Source: Phaeovulum molybdatiresistens (GTDB lineage Bacteria > Pseudomonadota > Alphaproteobacteria > Rhodobacterales > Rhodobacteraceae). Taken from it: DNA of 64,000 bases. Made by a program: the position numbers and the translations under genes. Where the stretch lies: assembly GCF_023544865.1 (NCBI RefSeq), contig NZ_JAMJFX010000001.1, positions 186,001 through 250,000 on the forward strand, written 5' to 3'. The notes under the pieces are model-generated. The model made no database searches, was not told the DNA's origin, and saw only the letters and a list, made by a program, of their open reading frames with translations. Within the stretch, counting starts at the first letter, position 1. The number at the start of each line of letters is the position of its first letter. Shown piece after piece: positions 49,493-58,685 of the stretch.

Positions 49493-51937
49493 GTGAGTGA
49501 CCACCTGCCCATAGATGACGCGCTGCCCGCGCTGAAGGACGCCCTGGCCCGGGCGGGCCGCGCCGTGCTGATGGCACCGCCCGGCGCGGGTAAGACCACG
49601 CGCGTGCCCTTGGCGCTGCTCGATCAGGTCGCGGGCCGGATCGTGATGCTGGAACCCCGCCGCCTGGCCGCGCGCGCCGCCGCCGAACGCATGGCCGAAA
49701 CCCTGGGTGAAACCGTGGGCGCAACCGTCGGCTACCGCATCCGCGGCGAGACGAAGGTATCGAAGGCCACCCGGATCGAGGTGGTCACCGAAGGCATCCT
49801 GACGCGGATGATCCAGTCGGACCCCGAACTGTCGGGCGTGGGGCTGGTGATCTTCGACGAATTCCACGAACGGTCCCTGAACGCCGATCTGGGCCTGGCT
49901 CTGGTATGGGAGGCGCGCGGCGCCCTGCGCCCCGATCTGCAGCTGCTGGTGATGTCGGCCACGCTGGATGCCGACCCCGTCGCCGCGCTGCTGGAAGATG
50001 CCCCGGTGGTCCGTTCCGAAGGCCGCGCCTTCCCGGTGGACACCCGCTGGCTGGGCCGCCCCATCGCCCCGGGCCTGCGGTTTGAAGCCGCCGTGGCGGG
50101 CCTTGTCGAACAGGCCGTGGCAGAAACAGGCGGCGGCGTTCTGGTCTTCCTGCCCGGCGAGGCCGAGATCCGCCGGGTTGAGGCCGCGCTGAAGGGCCGC
50201 CTGCCCCACGGCGCCGCAATCCGCCCGCTGTTCGGCGCGATGGACTTTGCCGCCCAGCGCGCCGCCATTGCCCCCGCCGCATCGGGGCGCAAGGTGGTGC
50301 TGGCCACCGCGATCGCGGAAACCTCGCTGACGATCCAGGATATCCGGGTGGTGGTCGATGCGGGCCGCGCCCGGCGCGCGCGCTTTGACCCCGGGTCGGG
50401 CATGGCGCGGCTGGTCACCGAACGCGTCAGCCGCGCCGAGGCCGAACAACGCCGGGGCCGCGCGGGGCGGGTGGCGGAAGGCACCTGCTACCGGATGTGG
50501 ACGAAGGGAGAGGAAGGCGCCCTGCCCGCCTTTGCCCCCCCCGAAATCACCGTGGCCGATCTGGCCGGGCTTGCGCTGGAACTGGCGCTTTGGGGGTCGG
50601 ACGGGGGCGATCTGGCCTTCCTGACCCCGCCGCCCGCCCCTGCGCTGGCCGAGGCGCGGGCGCTGCTGGAAGGCCTTGGCGCGCTGGACCACGGTCGCAT
50701 CACCGCACATGGCCGGGCGCTGGCCGCGCTGCCGCTGCATCCGCGCCTGGGCCACATGCTGGTGACCGCCGGCCCCGAGGCCGCAACGCTGGCCGCCCTG
50801 CTGGCCGAACGTGATCCGCTGCGCGGCGCGCCCGCCGATCTGGCCCTGCGCATCGCCGCCATCCGCGACCCAAGGGCGTTTGAACACGATCACCCCCACC
50901 CCGTCCATCGCGGCACCGTGGACCGCATCCGCGCCGAGGCCAAGCGCCTGTCGCGCCTGGTTCAGCTGCCCGCGCGCAGCTTCAGCCTGCCGGAAATGGC
51001 CGCGCTGGCCTATCCCGACCGCATCGGCCTGCGCCGCAAGGGCGAAGCGCCGCGCTACGTGCTCTCGGGCGGCAAGGGTGCGGTCGCGGCCGAGGGCGAC
51101 CCGCTGGGCAGCAGCCGCCTGATCGTCGCCACCGATCTGGACGGCGACCCGCGCGAGGCGCGCATCCGCCAGGGCATCGCCCTGCCCGACGCCAGCCTGC
51201 GGCGCTTGTTCGGCCATGCGATCAGCTGGCATGACCTCTGCGAATGGTCCCGCCGCGAAGGCCGCGTGATTGCCCGGCGGCAGGAACGCTTTGCCGCGCT
51301 GGTGCTGGAAGACAGGCACTGGCCCGACGCCCCGCCCGAGGCGCTGGCCGGTGGCGCCCTGGACGGCCTGCGCCAGATCGGCCTGCCGCTGACCCCCGCC
51401 GCGCGACGCTTTCGCGCGCGCGTCGAACTGCTGCGCGCCCAGGGCGCCGACCTGCCCGATTTCACCGACGAGGGCCTTCTGGCCCGCGCCGAAGACTGGC
51501 TCTTGCCGCATCTGGCGGGCAAACGAACCGAGGCCGACCTGCGCGCGCTGGACCTGACAGAGGCGCTGAAGGGCGCGCTTGACTGGGACCAGCTGCAGCT
51601 GGTCAACCGCCTGGCCCCCAGCCATTTCGAAACGCCGCTCGGTCGGCGGGTGCCGATCGATTATGATGGCCCAGCCCCGGGCATCGAAGTCCGCCTGCAG
51701 GAACTTTTCGGCGTGACCGAACACCCGACCGTGGGACCGCGGCGCATGGCGCTGCGGATCACGCTGCTGTCGCCGGGCGGCAAACCGGTGCAGGTGACGA
51801 TGGACCTGCCCGGATTCTGGGCGACATCCTATGCCGATGTGCGCAAGGAGATGCGCGGCCGCTATCCCCGCCACCCCTGGCCCGAAGACCCGCACGAGGC
51901 CGACCCGACCCTGCGGGCAAAGCCGCGCGGAACCTGA
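49493..51937 (+). CDS. hrpB: ATP-dependent RNA helicase HrpB
   Basis: 814 residues of the DEAH/RHA type. Motif I GAGKTTRVP, DEFH box in FDEFHERSLNADLG and the motif VI region RRGRAGRVAEGTCYRM. The C-terminal HrpB_C domain (from about 650) ends in ATSYADVRKEMRGRYPRHPWPEDP. It starts at GTG 49493, 7 bp after DUF3108. The biological role of HrpB is poorly known; it is not required in E. coli. Confidence 0.95.
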   Translation: MSDHLPIDDALPALKDALARAGRAVLMAPPGAGKTTRVPLALLDQVAGRIVMLEPRRLAARAAAERMAETLGETVGATVGYRIRGETKVSKATRIEVVTEGILTRMIQSDPELSGVGLVIFDEFHERSLNADLGLALVWEARGALRPDLQLLVMSATLDADPVAALLEDAPVVRSEGRAFPVDTRWLGRPIAPGLRFEAAVAGLVEQAVAETGGGVLVFLPGEAEIRRVEAALKGRLPHGAAIRPLFGAMDFAAQRAAIAPAASGRKVVLATAIAETSLTIQDIRVVVDAGRARRARFDPGSGMARLVTERVSRAEAEQRRGRAGRVAEGTCYRMWTKGEEGALPAFAPPEITVADLAGLALELALWGSDGGDLAFLTPPPAPALAEARALLEGLGALDHGRITAHGRALAALPLHPRLGHMLVTAGPEAATLAALLAERDPLRGAPADLALRIAAIRDPRAFEHDHPHPVHRGTVDRIRAEAKRLSRLVQLPARSFSLPEMAALAYPDRIGLRRKGEAPRYVLSGGKGAVAAEGDPLGSSRLIVATDLDGDPREARIRQGIALPDASLRRLFGHAISWHDLCEWSRREGRVIARRQERFAALVLEDRHWPDAPPEALAGGALDGLRQIGLPLTPAARRFRARVELLRAQGADLPDFTDEGLLARAEDWLLPHLAGKRTEADLRALDLTEALKGALDWDQLQLVNRLAPSHFETPLGRRVPIDYDGPAPGIEVRLQELFGVTEHPTVGPRRMALRITLLSPGGKPVQVTMDLPGFWATSYADVRKEMRGRYPRHPWPEDPHEADPTLRAKPRGT

Positions 51938-51945
51938 GCGGTGCA

Positions 51946-52006
51946 GGGGGCGCTGCCCCCTCTTGGCTTCGCCAATTCACCCCCGGGATATTTGGACAAA
52001 GCCGAA
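51946..52006 (-). repeat. Dispersed intergenic element, copy 7 (inverted)
   Basis: The hairpin GGGGGCGCTGCCCCC lies 9 bp past hrpB. The inverted core CCCGGGATATTTGGACAAAG and CCGAA ends at 52006. Confidence 0.88.
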
Positions 52007-52089
52007 GGCATCAGGGGTTTCTTAACCAGAATCGGGCAAGGTCAGTGCACGGTACAGGCGGGGACGCCGATGACCGTCAAAGCCGAAGG

Positions 52090-52133
52090 CACCCGACTTG
52101 CCCGCCCCTCTGCGGATCAAGTCGGGTGTTTTT
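52090..52133 (+). terminator. Intrinsic terminator in the hrpB-argF gap
   Basis: An 11-bp stem CACCCGACTTG / CAAGTCGGGTG with a 17-nt loop and TTTTT. It is 153 bp past hrpB and lies between the two repeat copies, so it may end a short transcript rather than hrpB. Confidence 0.8.
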
Positions 52134-52142
52134 CATTCTGCC

Positions 52143-52205
52143 TTCGGCTTTGTCCAAATATCCCGGGGGTGAGGCGCGCCAGCGCCAAGGGGGGCAGCGC
52201 CCCCC
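52143..52205 (+). repeat. Dispersed intergenic element, copy 8
   Basis: The core TTCGGCTTTGTCCAAATATC and CCGGGGG, with the hairpin GGGGGGCAGCGCCCCCC at the right end, 5 bp from the argF stop. Confidence 0.88.
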
Positions 52206-52209
52206 TGCC

Positions 52210-53136
52210 TCATTTGCCCAGACACCAGCGCATCACCGCCTTTTGCGCATGCAGCCGGTTTTCCGCCTCATCGAAGACGACCGAGTGCGGACCGTCCATC
52301 ACAGCCGAGGTCACCTCGTCGTTGCGATGGGCGGGCAGGCAGTGCATGAACAGCGCATCTGAATTTGCCTCGGCCATCAGCGCCTCATTGACCTGATAGC
52401 CGCGCAGCTGGTTGTGGCGGCGTTCCTTGGCCGATTCCGGATCATGCATGCTGACCCAGGTATCGGTCACGACCAGATCGGCGCCCTGGACCGCCTTGAA
52501 CGGATCGCGCTCAACCTCGACCTTCACGCCTTTGGAACGGGCAAAGTCGATCCATTCGCGTTCCGGGTCCAGCGTCTGCGGCCCGGTGAAGGTGAAGTCA
52601 AAGCCGAACTGCCCCGCCGCATGCAGAAAGCTGGCGCAGACGTTGTTGCCATCGCCCGACCAGACCACCTTGCGGCCTGCGATGGGGCCGCGATGTTCCT
52701 CATAGGTCACGATGTCGGCCATGATCTGGCAGGGATGGGTGCGGTTGGTCAGCCCGTTGATCACCGGCACGGTCGCGTGTTCGGCCATTTCCAGCAGCGT
52801 CGCCTCTTCGAAGGTGCGGATCATGATCAGGTCGACATAGCGCGACAGCACCCGGGCCGTATCGGCGATGGTTTCGCCATGGCCCAGCTGCATTTCCTTG
52901 CCCGACAGCACCATCGTCTGCCCGCCCATCTGGCGCACCCCCACATCAAAGCTGACGCGGGTCCGGGTCGAGGGCTTTTCGAAGATCAGGGCGACCATGT
53001 GCCCCGCCAGCGGCTGTTCGTCATCGGGCGCGGCTTTGGGGCGGCCGTTGCGGGCGTCTTTCATCATGCGGGCGGTGTCGATCATCGCGCGCAGATCTTC
53101 GGGCCGGGTCGTGTGGATATCAAGGAAATGGTTCAT
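52210..53136 (-). CDS. argF: Ornithine carbamoyltransferase
   Basis: 308 residues. Carbamoyl-phosphate site [13 protein letters not shown], ornithine site region [10 protein letters not shown] and [10 protein letters not shown]. Makes citrulline for arginine. It follows argD in the same direction with a 67-bp spacer. Confidence 0.97.
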   Translation of the reverse strand: MNHFLDIHTTRPEDLRAMIDTARMMKDARNGRPKAAPDDEQPLAGHMVALIFEKPSTRTRVSFDVGVRQMGGQTMVLSGKEMQLGHGETIADTARVLSRYVDLIMIRTFEEATLLEMAEHATVPVINGLTNRTHPCQIMADIVTYEEHRGPIAGRKVVWSGDGNNVCASFLHAAGQFGFDFTFTGPQTLDPEREWIDFARSKGVKVEVERDPFKAVQGADLVVTDTWVSMHDPESAKERRHNQLRGYQVNEALMAEANSDALFMHCLPAHRNDEVTSAVMDGPHSVVFDEAENRLHAQKAVMRWCLGK

Positions 53137-53203
53137 CGGTCAGGCTTTCGTGGCGGGTGCCGGGGCATGCTGCCCGGCTTTCCGGGATTGAATGGGAAAG
53201 GGA

Positions 53204-54376
53204 TCAGGGCCTCAAGGCGGTCGCGGCGCGATTAAGCCTTGCGACGGCTTCGGCGATTTCCTCATCCGTGATGTTCAGCGCGGGCAAAAGCCGCAGGACA
53301 TTGTCGGCCGCCGGCACCGTCAGCAGCTTCTGGTCATAGCCGGCCTTGACCACATCGGCGGGCGCGGCCTTGCATTTCAGCCCCAGCATCAGCCCCTGAC
53401 CGCGCACATGATCAAAGACGTCGGGATGCGCGGCGACAAGACCTTCCAGCTTCTGCCGCAGCAGCGCGGCCTTGCGGTTCACCTCGGCCAGGAACGCGGG
53501 CGCCGCAACGATTTCAAGCACCCGTGCCCCCACCGCGCATCCCAGCGGGTTGCCGCCATAGGTCGACCCATGCGTGCCCGCGGTCATGCCCGAGGCCGCC
53601 TTTTCCGTGGCCAGAACCGCACCCAGCGGAAAGCCGCCACCGATGCCCTTGGCGATCATCATGATGTCGGGCGTGACGCCTGCCCATTCATGCGCGAACA
53701 GCTTACCCGTACGGCCCACCCCGCATTGCACCTCATCAAAGATCAGCAGCGCGCCGGTTTCATCGCACAGATCGCGCAGGCCCTTCAGGCACTGATCCGG
53801 CACCGGCCGGATACCGCCCTCGCCCTGGATCGGCTCGATCAAGACGGCCGCGGTGCGGTTGGTGACCGCCGCGCGCAACCCGTCATGATCGCCCCATTTC
53901 ACCTGCCGGAACCCGGGCAGCAGGGGGCCAAAGCCCTTGGTCATCTTTTCCGACCCCGCCGCCGCGATCGCGGCCGAGGACCGGCCATGGAACGCCCCTT
54001 CAAAGGTCACGATCTCGACCCGGTCGGGATCGCCCTGTTCATACCAGAACTTGCGCGCCATCTTGACGACCAGCTCTGCCGCCTCGGTCCCCGAATTGGT
54101 GAAGAACACCGTATCGGCGAAGGTCTGATCGACCAGCAGGTCGGCCAGGCGCTTCTGCTCGGGGATCTCATACAGGTTCGACACATGCCACAGCTTCGCG
54201 GCCTGCGCGGTCAGGGCCTCGACCAGCTGGGGGTTGGCATGGCCCAGCGCGTTGACCGCGATCCCCGCGCCCAGATCCAGGTATCGGGTGCCATCCGCCG
54301 TTTCAAGCCAGCTGCCAGAGCCTTTGACGAAGGCAAGCGGGGCGCGATTATAGGTGGGCAGGATGGAAGGGATCAT
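53204..54376 (-). CDS. argD: Acetylornithine aminotransferase
   Basis: 390 residues, PLP class III aminotransferase. N-terminal [35 protein letters not shown], and the cofactor lysine in [19 protein letters not shown]. The ATG at 54376 is the second of two tandem ATGs and is preferred because homologues start MI-P-LPTYNR. It is the first gene of argDF. The 120 bp upstream and a short arginine-rich reading frame at 54497-54553 are discussed under findings. Confidence 0.96.
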   Translation of the reverse strand: MIPSILPTYNRAPLAFVKGSGSWLETADGTRYLDLGAGIAVNALGHANPQLVEALTAQAAKLWHVSNLYEIPEQKRLADLLVDQTFADTVFFTNSGTEAAELVVKMARKFWYEQGDPDRVEIVTFEGAFHGRSSAAIAAAGSEKMTKGFGPLLPGFRQVKWGDHDGLRAAVTNRTAAVLIEPIQGEGGIRPVPDQCLKGLRDLCDETGALLIFDEVQCGVGRTGKLFAHEWAGVTPDIMMIAKGIGGGFPLGAVLATEKAASGMTAGTHGSTYGGNPLGCAVGARVLEIVAAPAFLAEVNRKAALLRQKLEGLVAAHPDVFDHVRGQGLMLGLKCKAAPADVVKAGYDQKLLTVPAADNVLRLLPALNITDEEIAEAVARLNRAATALRP

Positions 54377-54496
54377 CATGTGACTCCAGAAAGGGAAGGC
54401 CAAGGGGTGCAACAGGCCCGGCGGGCTGTCAACGGTTTCGGCGGTTTCACGCGGGATTTGGGCAAGATGTGGCACGCGGCCACGGGGGATCGGACG

Positions 54497-54553
54497 TCAG
54501 GCGCGGGTGGCGCTGCGTCGGGGACGTCGGGAAAGGGCGGTCCATGCGATCAT
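54497..54553 (-). CDS. Possible arginine-rich leader peptide upstream of argD
   Basis: An 18-codon frame MIAWTALSRRPRRSATRA ends 120 bp before argD. Five of 18 residues are arginine, including a rare CGA twice. A TTGACT hexamer lies 30 bp upstream of its ATG, but the partner -10 (TAGGGG) is poor. No strong attenuator hairpin with a U run is visible between it and argD; only GTGGC/GCCAC and a weak ACAG/CTGT stem. GC-rich DNA makes Arg codons common by chance. The rest of the 303-bp gap to the permease gene holds only this frame, the weak promoter and repeat copy 9. Confidence 0.3.
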   Translation of the reverse strand: MIAWTALSRRPRRSATRA

Positions 54554-54600
54554 GACCACCCCCTAGCGCGCCCGCACGCCCAAGTCAAAACCTTCCTGTT

Positions 54601-54663
54601 TTCGGCTTTGCGCAAATATCCCGGGGGTGAATTGGCCAAAGGCCAAGAGGGGGCAGCGCCCCC
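54601..54663 (+). repeat. Dispersed intergenic element, copy 9
   Basis: The core TTCGGCTTTGCGCAAATATC and CCGGGGG, then a small stem (TTGGCC/GGCCAA), and the hairpin GGGGGCAGCGCCCCC, 17 bp from the permease gene stop. Confidence 0.88.
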
Positions 54664-54679
54664 TTGCCCCCCAACCGGC

Positions 54680-55474
54680 TCAGGGCTTCATCCGATAGCC
54701 CGAGCGCAGCCACGACCAGGCCAGACCCAAAACGATCAGGCAGGCCAACACCACCACGCCCAGCCCCTGCCAGGGCGAGGCATCTGACACACCGATGAAC
54801 CCATAACGCGCGCCGTCGATCAGGTAGAACACCGGATTGGCATGGGTCGCCGCGCGAAAGGCCGGGGGCAGCGCCTCGACCGAATAGAACGTGCCTGACA
54901 GGAAGGACAGCGGGGTGACAACGAAATTGGTGATCGCCGCCATCTGGTCGAACTTGTTGGCCCAGATCGCGGCCAGTACGCCCAGGCCCCCCAGCAGCAC
55001 CGCCCCCAGCACCACCCAGGCCAGCGCCCAAAGCGGATGGGCCACACCCTGCCCCACCACCAGCCACAACCCCACCGCGATCACCGCCGCCACCACCAGC
55101 GCGCGCGCGACCGAGCCGATCAGGTAGCCCGCCAATATCTCCCACGGCGCCAGCGGCGGCATCAACGTGTCGACGATATTGCCCTGCACCTTGGCAATCA
55201 CGATCGAGGATGACGTATTGGCAAAGGCATTCTGGATCACCGTCATCATCAGGATGCCCGGCGCCAGGAACACCAGATAGGACACGCCCATCACATCCGC
55301 CCGGCCCGCACCGAAGGCCAGCGCGAAGACCGTCAGGAACAGACCTGCCGTGATCAGGGGCGCCAGAACCGTCTGCTGCCAGACCGCCAGAAACCGGCGG
55401 ATCTCGCGCCAGCCCAGCATCGCAAGCCCCAGCCAGTTCACCCGCCCGAAACGGCGCACCCCCATGTCGATCAT
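54680..55474 (-). CDS. ABC-2-type transporter permease without an adjacent ATPase
   Basis: 264 residues with six membrane helices and the ABC-2 plan: LAPLITAGLFLTVFALAFG and the conserved loop ILAGYLIGSVARALVVAAVI. It resembles the YadH/NodJ-like export permeases for polysaccharide, lipid or drug. No ATP-binding gene lies within the neighbouring 10 kb of the window, so the partner is elsewhere. Start MIDMGVRRFG at 55474 has GAGG upstream; a longer frame would add an unrelated Pro-rich leader. Confidence 0.88.
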   Translation of the reverse strand: MIDMGVRRFGRVNWLGLAMLGWREIRRFLAVWQQTVLAPLITAGLFLTVFALAFGAGRADVMGVSYLVFLAPGILMMTVIQNAFANTSSSIVIAKVQGNIVDTLMPPLAPWEILAGYLIGSVARALVVAAVIAVGLWLVVGQGVAHPLWALAWVVLGAVLLGGLGVLAAIWANKFDQMAAITNFVVTPLSFLSGTFYSVEALPPAFRAATHANPVFYLIDGARYGFIGVSDASPWQGLGVVVLACLIVLGLAWSWLRSGYRMKP

Positions 55475-55645
55475 TGTCCACCTCTGCTTTCGCGGCGCCG
55501 CAGGTCTAGCACCGGCGGGCAGGGCGGGCAATGCGGGGCCGGGGGCTTCGGGGCCGCCATCTGGCATCCGCCCCGGCCCGGGTGGCGAAAACCGGGGCAC
55601 AGGCGACCTCGGCGGACTGCGGGCCTTGAAATCCGGGGGCCTGGC

Positions 55646-55673
55646 TTGTATCTCGGAGCATCCCGATTAGATT
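55646..55673 (+). promoter_or_regulatory. Possible gcrA promoter
   Basis: TTGTAT and TAGATT separated by 16 bp, about 66 bp before gcrA. Weak match to consensus. Confidence 0.3.
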
Positions 55674-55738
55674 GGGGCCAAGCGGCAAACCGAACCTGCG
55701 CCCGGCATGTCCGGGCCGGAAATGTTGAAAGGCAGTCC

Positions 55739-56395
55739 ATGTCCTGGACCGATGAACGCGTCGAGACGCTTAAGAAGATGTGGGCCGATGGCCAGTCGGC
55801 CAGCCAGATCGCCAAAGAGCTGGGCGGCGTGACGCGCAATGCGGTGATCGGCAAGGTGCATCGGCTGGGCCTGTCGAACCGCGTCGGCGGCCCCGGCGAA
55901 CCCGCAGCCCCCACCCCGGCCCCGGTGACACCGCAAGCGGCGGCCCCCGCGGCCAAGCCCGCCCGCCCCGCCGACCCGGCGCCAGAGGCCGCGGCGCCGC
56001 AGGCCCGCCCGGCCCCGGCCGCAGCCCCCGCGCCCCCCAAGCCCGCGCCGCAACCGGCGCAGGCCGCCCCGGCCAGCCCCGCCCCCCGCGCGCCCGAACC
56101 CGTCGCGCCGCTGCGCCGTGCGATCATTCCGGCGGGCCAGCCGCTGCCGCCGCAGCCTTCGGCCAATGAAATCAGCCCCGAGGCGCTGGCCAAGGTGGGT
56201 GAGGTCGAAAAGCGCGCCCGCAAGATCAGCCTGATGGAGCTGACCGAGCGCACCTGCAAATGGCCGATCGGCGACCCGGCGACCGAACATTTCTGGTTCT
56301 GCGGCCTGCCCAGCCAGCCCGGAAAACCCTATTGCGAGGCCCATGTCGGCGTCGCCTTCCAACCGATGAGCGCGCGGCGCGACCGTCGCCGCTAA
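55739..56395 (+). CDS. gcrA: Cell-cycle transcription factor GcrA
   Basis: 218 residues. The N-terminal HTH SWTDERVETLKKMWADGQSA with ASQIAKELGGVTRNAVIGKVHRLGL is diagnostic. A Pro/Ala linker (about 55-145) and a C-terminal sigma-70-binding domain with RTCKWPIGDP, FCGLP and PYCEAHVGVA (three cysteines) follow. It works with CcrM methylation in Caulobacter; CcrM is not in this window. The start at 55739 has AAAGGC upstream. Confidence 0.96.
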   Translation: MSWTDERVETLKKMWADGQSASQIAKELGGVTRNAVIGKVHRLGLSNRVGGPGEPAAPTPAPVTPQAAAPAAKPARPADPAPEAAAPQARPAPAAAPAPPKPAPQPAQAAPASPAPRAPEPVAPLRRAIIPAGQPLPPQPSANEISPEALAKVGEVEKRARKISLMELTERTCKWPIGDPATEHFWFCGLPSQPGKPYCEAHVGVAFQPMSARRDRRR

Positions 56396-56441
56396 GGGCG
56401 GGCGGGGCAACCCGCCACCTTATGAAATCCCGACCCGAGTG

Positions 56442-56468
56442 AAAGCAGGACCGTTCCGGTCCGCTTTT
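56442..56468 (+). terminator. Intrinsic terminator between gcrA and rimO
   Basis: A two-part stem: GGACCG / CGGTCC extended by AAAGC / GCTTT with one bulged A, ending TTTT. It sits 17 bp before the rimO start. Confidence 0.75.
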
Positions 56469-56484
56469 GCGTTGGAGGCCCCGA

Positions 56485-57879
56485 ATGACCAGCAATCCCC
56501 CGAACCTCCGCCCCGACCTGGCCCCCGCCCCGGTGTTCAACACGCAGCGCCGCGCGGGCCAGCCGACGATCGGCATGGTCAGCCTCGGCTGCCCCAAGGC
56601 GCTGGTCGACAGCGAACGCATCCTGACCCGGCTGCGCGCCGAAGGCTATGCGATCAGCCCCGATTACAAGGGCGCCGATGCGGTGATCGTGAACACCTGC
56701 GGCTTTCTGGACAGCGCCAAGGCCGAAAGCCTGGAAGCCATCGGCGAAGCTTTGCAGGAAAACGGCAAGGTCATTGTCACGGGCTGCCTGGGGGCCGAGC
56801 CCGACTACATCACCGGCGCGCATCCAAAGGTGCTGGCCGTGACCGGGCCGCATCAATACGAACAGGTGCTGGATGCGGTCCATGCCGCGGTGCCGCCCGC
56901 ACCCGACCCGTTCATCGACCTGCTGCCCGCCACCGGGATCAAGCTGACCCCGCGCCATTTCAGCTATCTGAAGATCTCGGAAGGCTGCAACCACAAGTGC
57001 AAGTTCTGCATCATCCCCGACATGCGCGGCCGTCTGGTCAGCCGCCCCGCCCATGCTATTTTGCGTGAGGCCGAAAAGCTGCTGGATGCCGGGGTGCGCG
57101 AACTTTTGGTGATCAGCCAGGACACCTCGGCCTATGGGGTTGACCGCAAGCACGACCTGTCGCCCTGGAAGGGCGGCGAGGTGCGCGCCCATATCACCGA
57201 CCTGGCCCGCGAACTGGGCCGTCTGGCGCAGCCCGCGGGCGCCTGGGTGCGGCTGCATTACGTCTACCCCTACCCGCATGTGCGCGACCTGATCCCGCTG
57301 ATGGCGGACGGGCTGATCCTGCCCTATCTGGATATTCCGTTCCAGCACGCCCATCCCGATACGCTGCGGCGCATGGCGCGCCCCGCGGCGGCGGCAAAGA
57401 CGCTGGACGAAATCGCCGCCTGGCGCCGCGCCTGCCCCGACATCACGCTGCGGTCGACCTTCATCGTCGGCTATCCCGGCGAGACGGAAGCAGAATTCCA
57501 GACCCTGCTGGACTGGCTGGATGAGGCGCAATTGGATCGCGTCGGATGTTTCCAGTATGAGAATGTGGCAGGCGCCCGGTCAAACGACCTGCCCCACCAT
57601 GTGCCCGATGCCGTCAAGCAAGAGCGTTGGGACCGCTTCATGGAAAAGGCCCAAGCCATTTCCGAGGCAAAGCTGGCGGCCAAGGTGGGGACCATCCAGC
57701 AGGTGATCGTGGATGCGGTCGATGCCGAGGGCGCGACCTGCCGGACCCGCGCCGATGCCCCCGAAATCGACGGCAACCTGTTCATCGATGACGGGTTTGA
57801 GGGGCTGGCCCCCGGCGACATGGTCACCGTCGAGGTTGAGGAAGCCGGGGAATATGACCTTTGGGGCCGGCTGGCCTGA
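56485..57879 (+). CDS. rimO: Ribosomal protein S12 methylthiotransferase RimO
   Basis: 464 residues. N-terminal cluster cysteines 36, 72 and 101 ([21 protein letters not shown]). Radical-SAM CxxxCxxC at 168-175 (CNHKCKFC). A TRAM domain closes it (about 400-464). It thiomethylates S12 Asp89. The ATG at 56485 has GGAGG upstream. Confidence 0.96.
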   Translation: MTSNPPNLRPDLAPAPVFNTQRRAGQPTIGMVSLGCPKALVDSERILTRLRAEGYAISPDYKGADAVIVNTCGFLDSAKAESLEAIGEALQENGKVIVTGCLGAEPDYITGAHPKVLAVTGPHQYEQVLDAVHAAVPPAPDPFIDLLPATGIKLTPRHFSYLKISEGCNHKCKFCIIPDMRGRLVSRPAHAILREAEKLLDAGVRELLVISQDTSAYGVDRKHDLSPWKGGEVRAHITDLARELGRLAQPAGAWVRLHYVYPYPHVRDLIPLMADGLILPYLDIPFQHAHPDTLRRMARPAAAAKTLDEIAAWRRACPDITLRSTFIVGYPGETEAEFQTLLDWLDEAQLDRVGCFQYENVAGARSNDLPHHVPDAVKQERWDRFMEKAQAISEAKLAAKVGTIQQVIVDAVDAEGATCRTRADAPEIDGNLFIDDGFEGLAPGDMVTVEVEEAGEYDLWGRLA

Positions 57880-57997
57880 CAGGCGCGCGAAAATCCGCCG
57901 GGCTTAACGGTTTGTCATGAAATTTCCGCAAGCATGGCTGAACTTGGCCGCGAATCCGGTTTACACACGCGGCAGTTGTCAGCGGAAGGGGCGCGGG

Positions 57998-58489
57998 ATG
58001 CGGCGGATCAAGGCGATTCTCATTCTGATCACGACCTGCGGGATGTTCGCGGGCGCCGCACCGGCGCTGGCGGTCAGCTGCGGCGGCGCCCCGGCCGAGG
58101 TCACGCGGGCCATGATCCAGATGGTGAATGCCGAACGCAAACGCGCCGGGCTGCCCGCGCTTGGCCATGACAGGAAACTGGACAAGGCCGCCCAGGCCCA
58201 TGCCTGCGACATGGCGCGGCGCGGCTTCTTTTCGCACAACGGATCAGGCGGGACCACGCCCAAGACGCGGGTAAAGAAAGTCGGCTACAAAACCTGCCTG
58301 ACGGCCGAGAACATTTCATTCGGGTGGCGGTCGGCGGAACAGGTGATGCAGGATCTGATGCAATCCAAGGGCCACCGCGACAATATCCTGCGCCGCAATG
58401 TTGGGGAAATCGGCATTGGCTATGTGCCGCGCACCGGCAACCAGGGCCCCTGGTGGGTGCAGGTTTTCGCCAAACCCTGCCGGGGGTGA
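57998..58489 (+). CDS. CAP-domain secreted protein (SCP/PR1-like)
   Basis: 163 residues. Signal peptide MRRIKAILILITTCGMFAGA. CAP landmarks NAERKRAGLPALGHDRKLDKAAQAHACDMARRGFFSHNG and the GHRDNILRRNVGEIGIGYV block, with four cysteines. The family binds lipids or acts outside the cell; the bacterial role is unknown. The start at 57998 gives the signal peptide; an upstream in-frame ATG at 57917 does not. Confidence 0.88.
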   Translation: MRRIKAILILITTCGMFAGAAPALAVSCGGAPAEVTRAMIQMVNAERKRAGLPALGHDRKLDKAAQAHACDMARRGFFSHNGSGGTTPKTRVKKVGYKTCLTAENISFGWRSAEQVMQDLMQSKGHRDNILRRNVGEIGIGYVPRTGNQGPWWVQVFAKPCRG

Positions 58490-58604
58490 TACCCGGGGTG
58501 GGCTTTGGACCGCCACCGCGCCAGGCGATTTTGCAACATCTCCCTTTACGAAACCGCTTCGCGCAACACATGTGCGCAGAAGCGGTTGACTCTGTCGACC
58601 GCAT

Positions 58605-58622
58605 CTGAACCTTTCGGTTCAG
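58605..58622. promoter_or_regulatory. Inverted repeat upstream of the RND operon, candidate operator
   Basis: CTGAACC (58605-58611) and GGTTCAG (58616-58622) form a perfect 7-bp arm palindrome with a TTTC loop, 63 bp before the adaptor start. Suggestive of a TetR/AcrR-type operator; no regulator gene is adjacent. Confidence 0.45.
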
Positions 58623-58685
58623 TATTCGCCAGCGGGCCACGCGCCGCGCTGGCGTCATGTGTTTGAACGGGATTCAGGGGCCAAC

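Noticed and set aside
49376..51895. Long minus-strand reading frame opposite hrpB (about 839 codons)
   Set aside because: It is antisense to a full, motif-complete helicase. Codon bias in GC-rich DNA opens long antisense frames; it has no recognisable domain and no ribosome site.
52069..52200. Short frame starting near 52069 in the hrpB-argF gap
   Set aside because: It reads through the terminator and the repeat copy with no ribosome site; composition is that of noncoding repeat.
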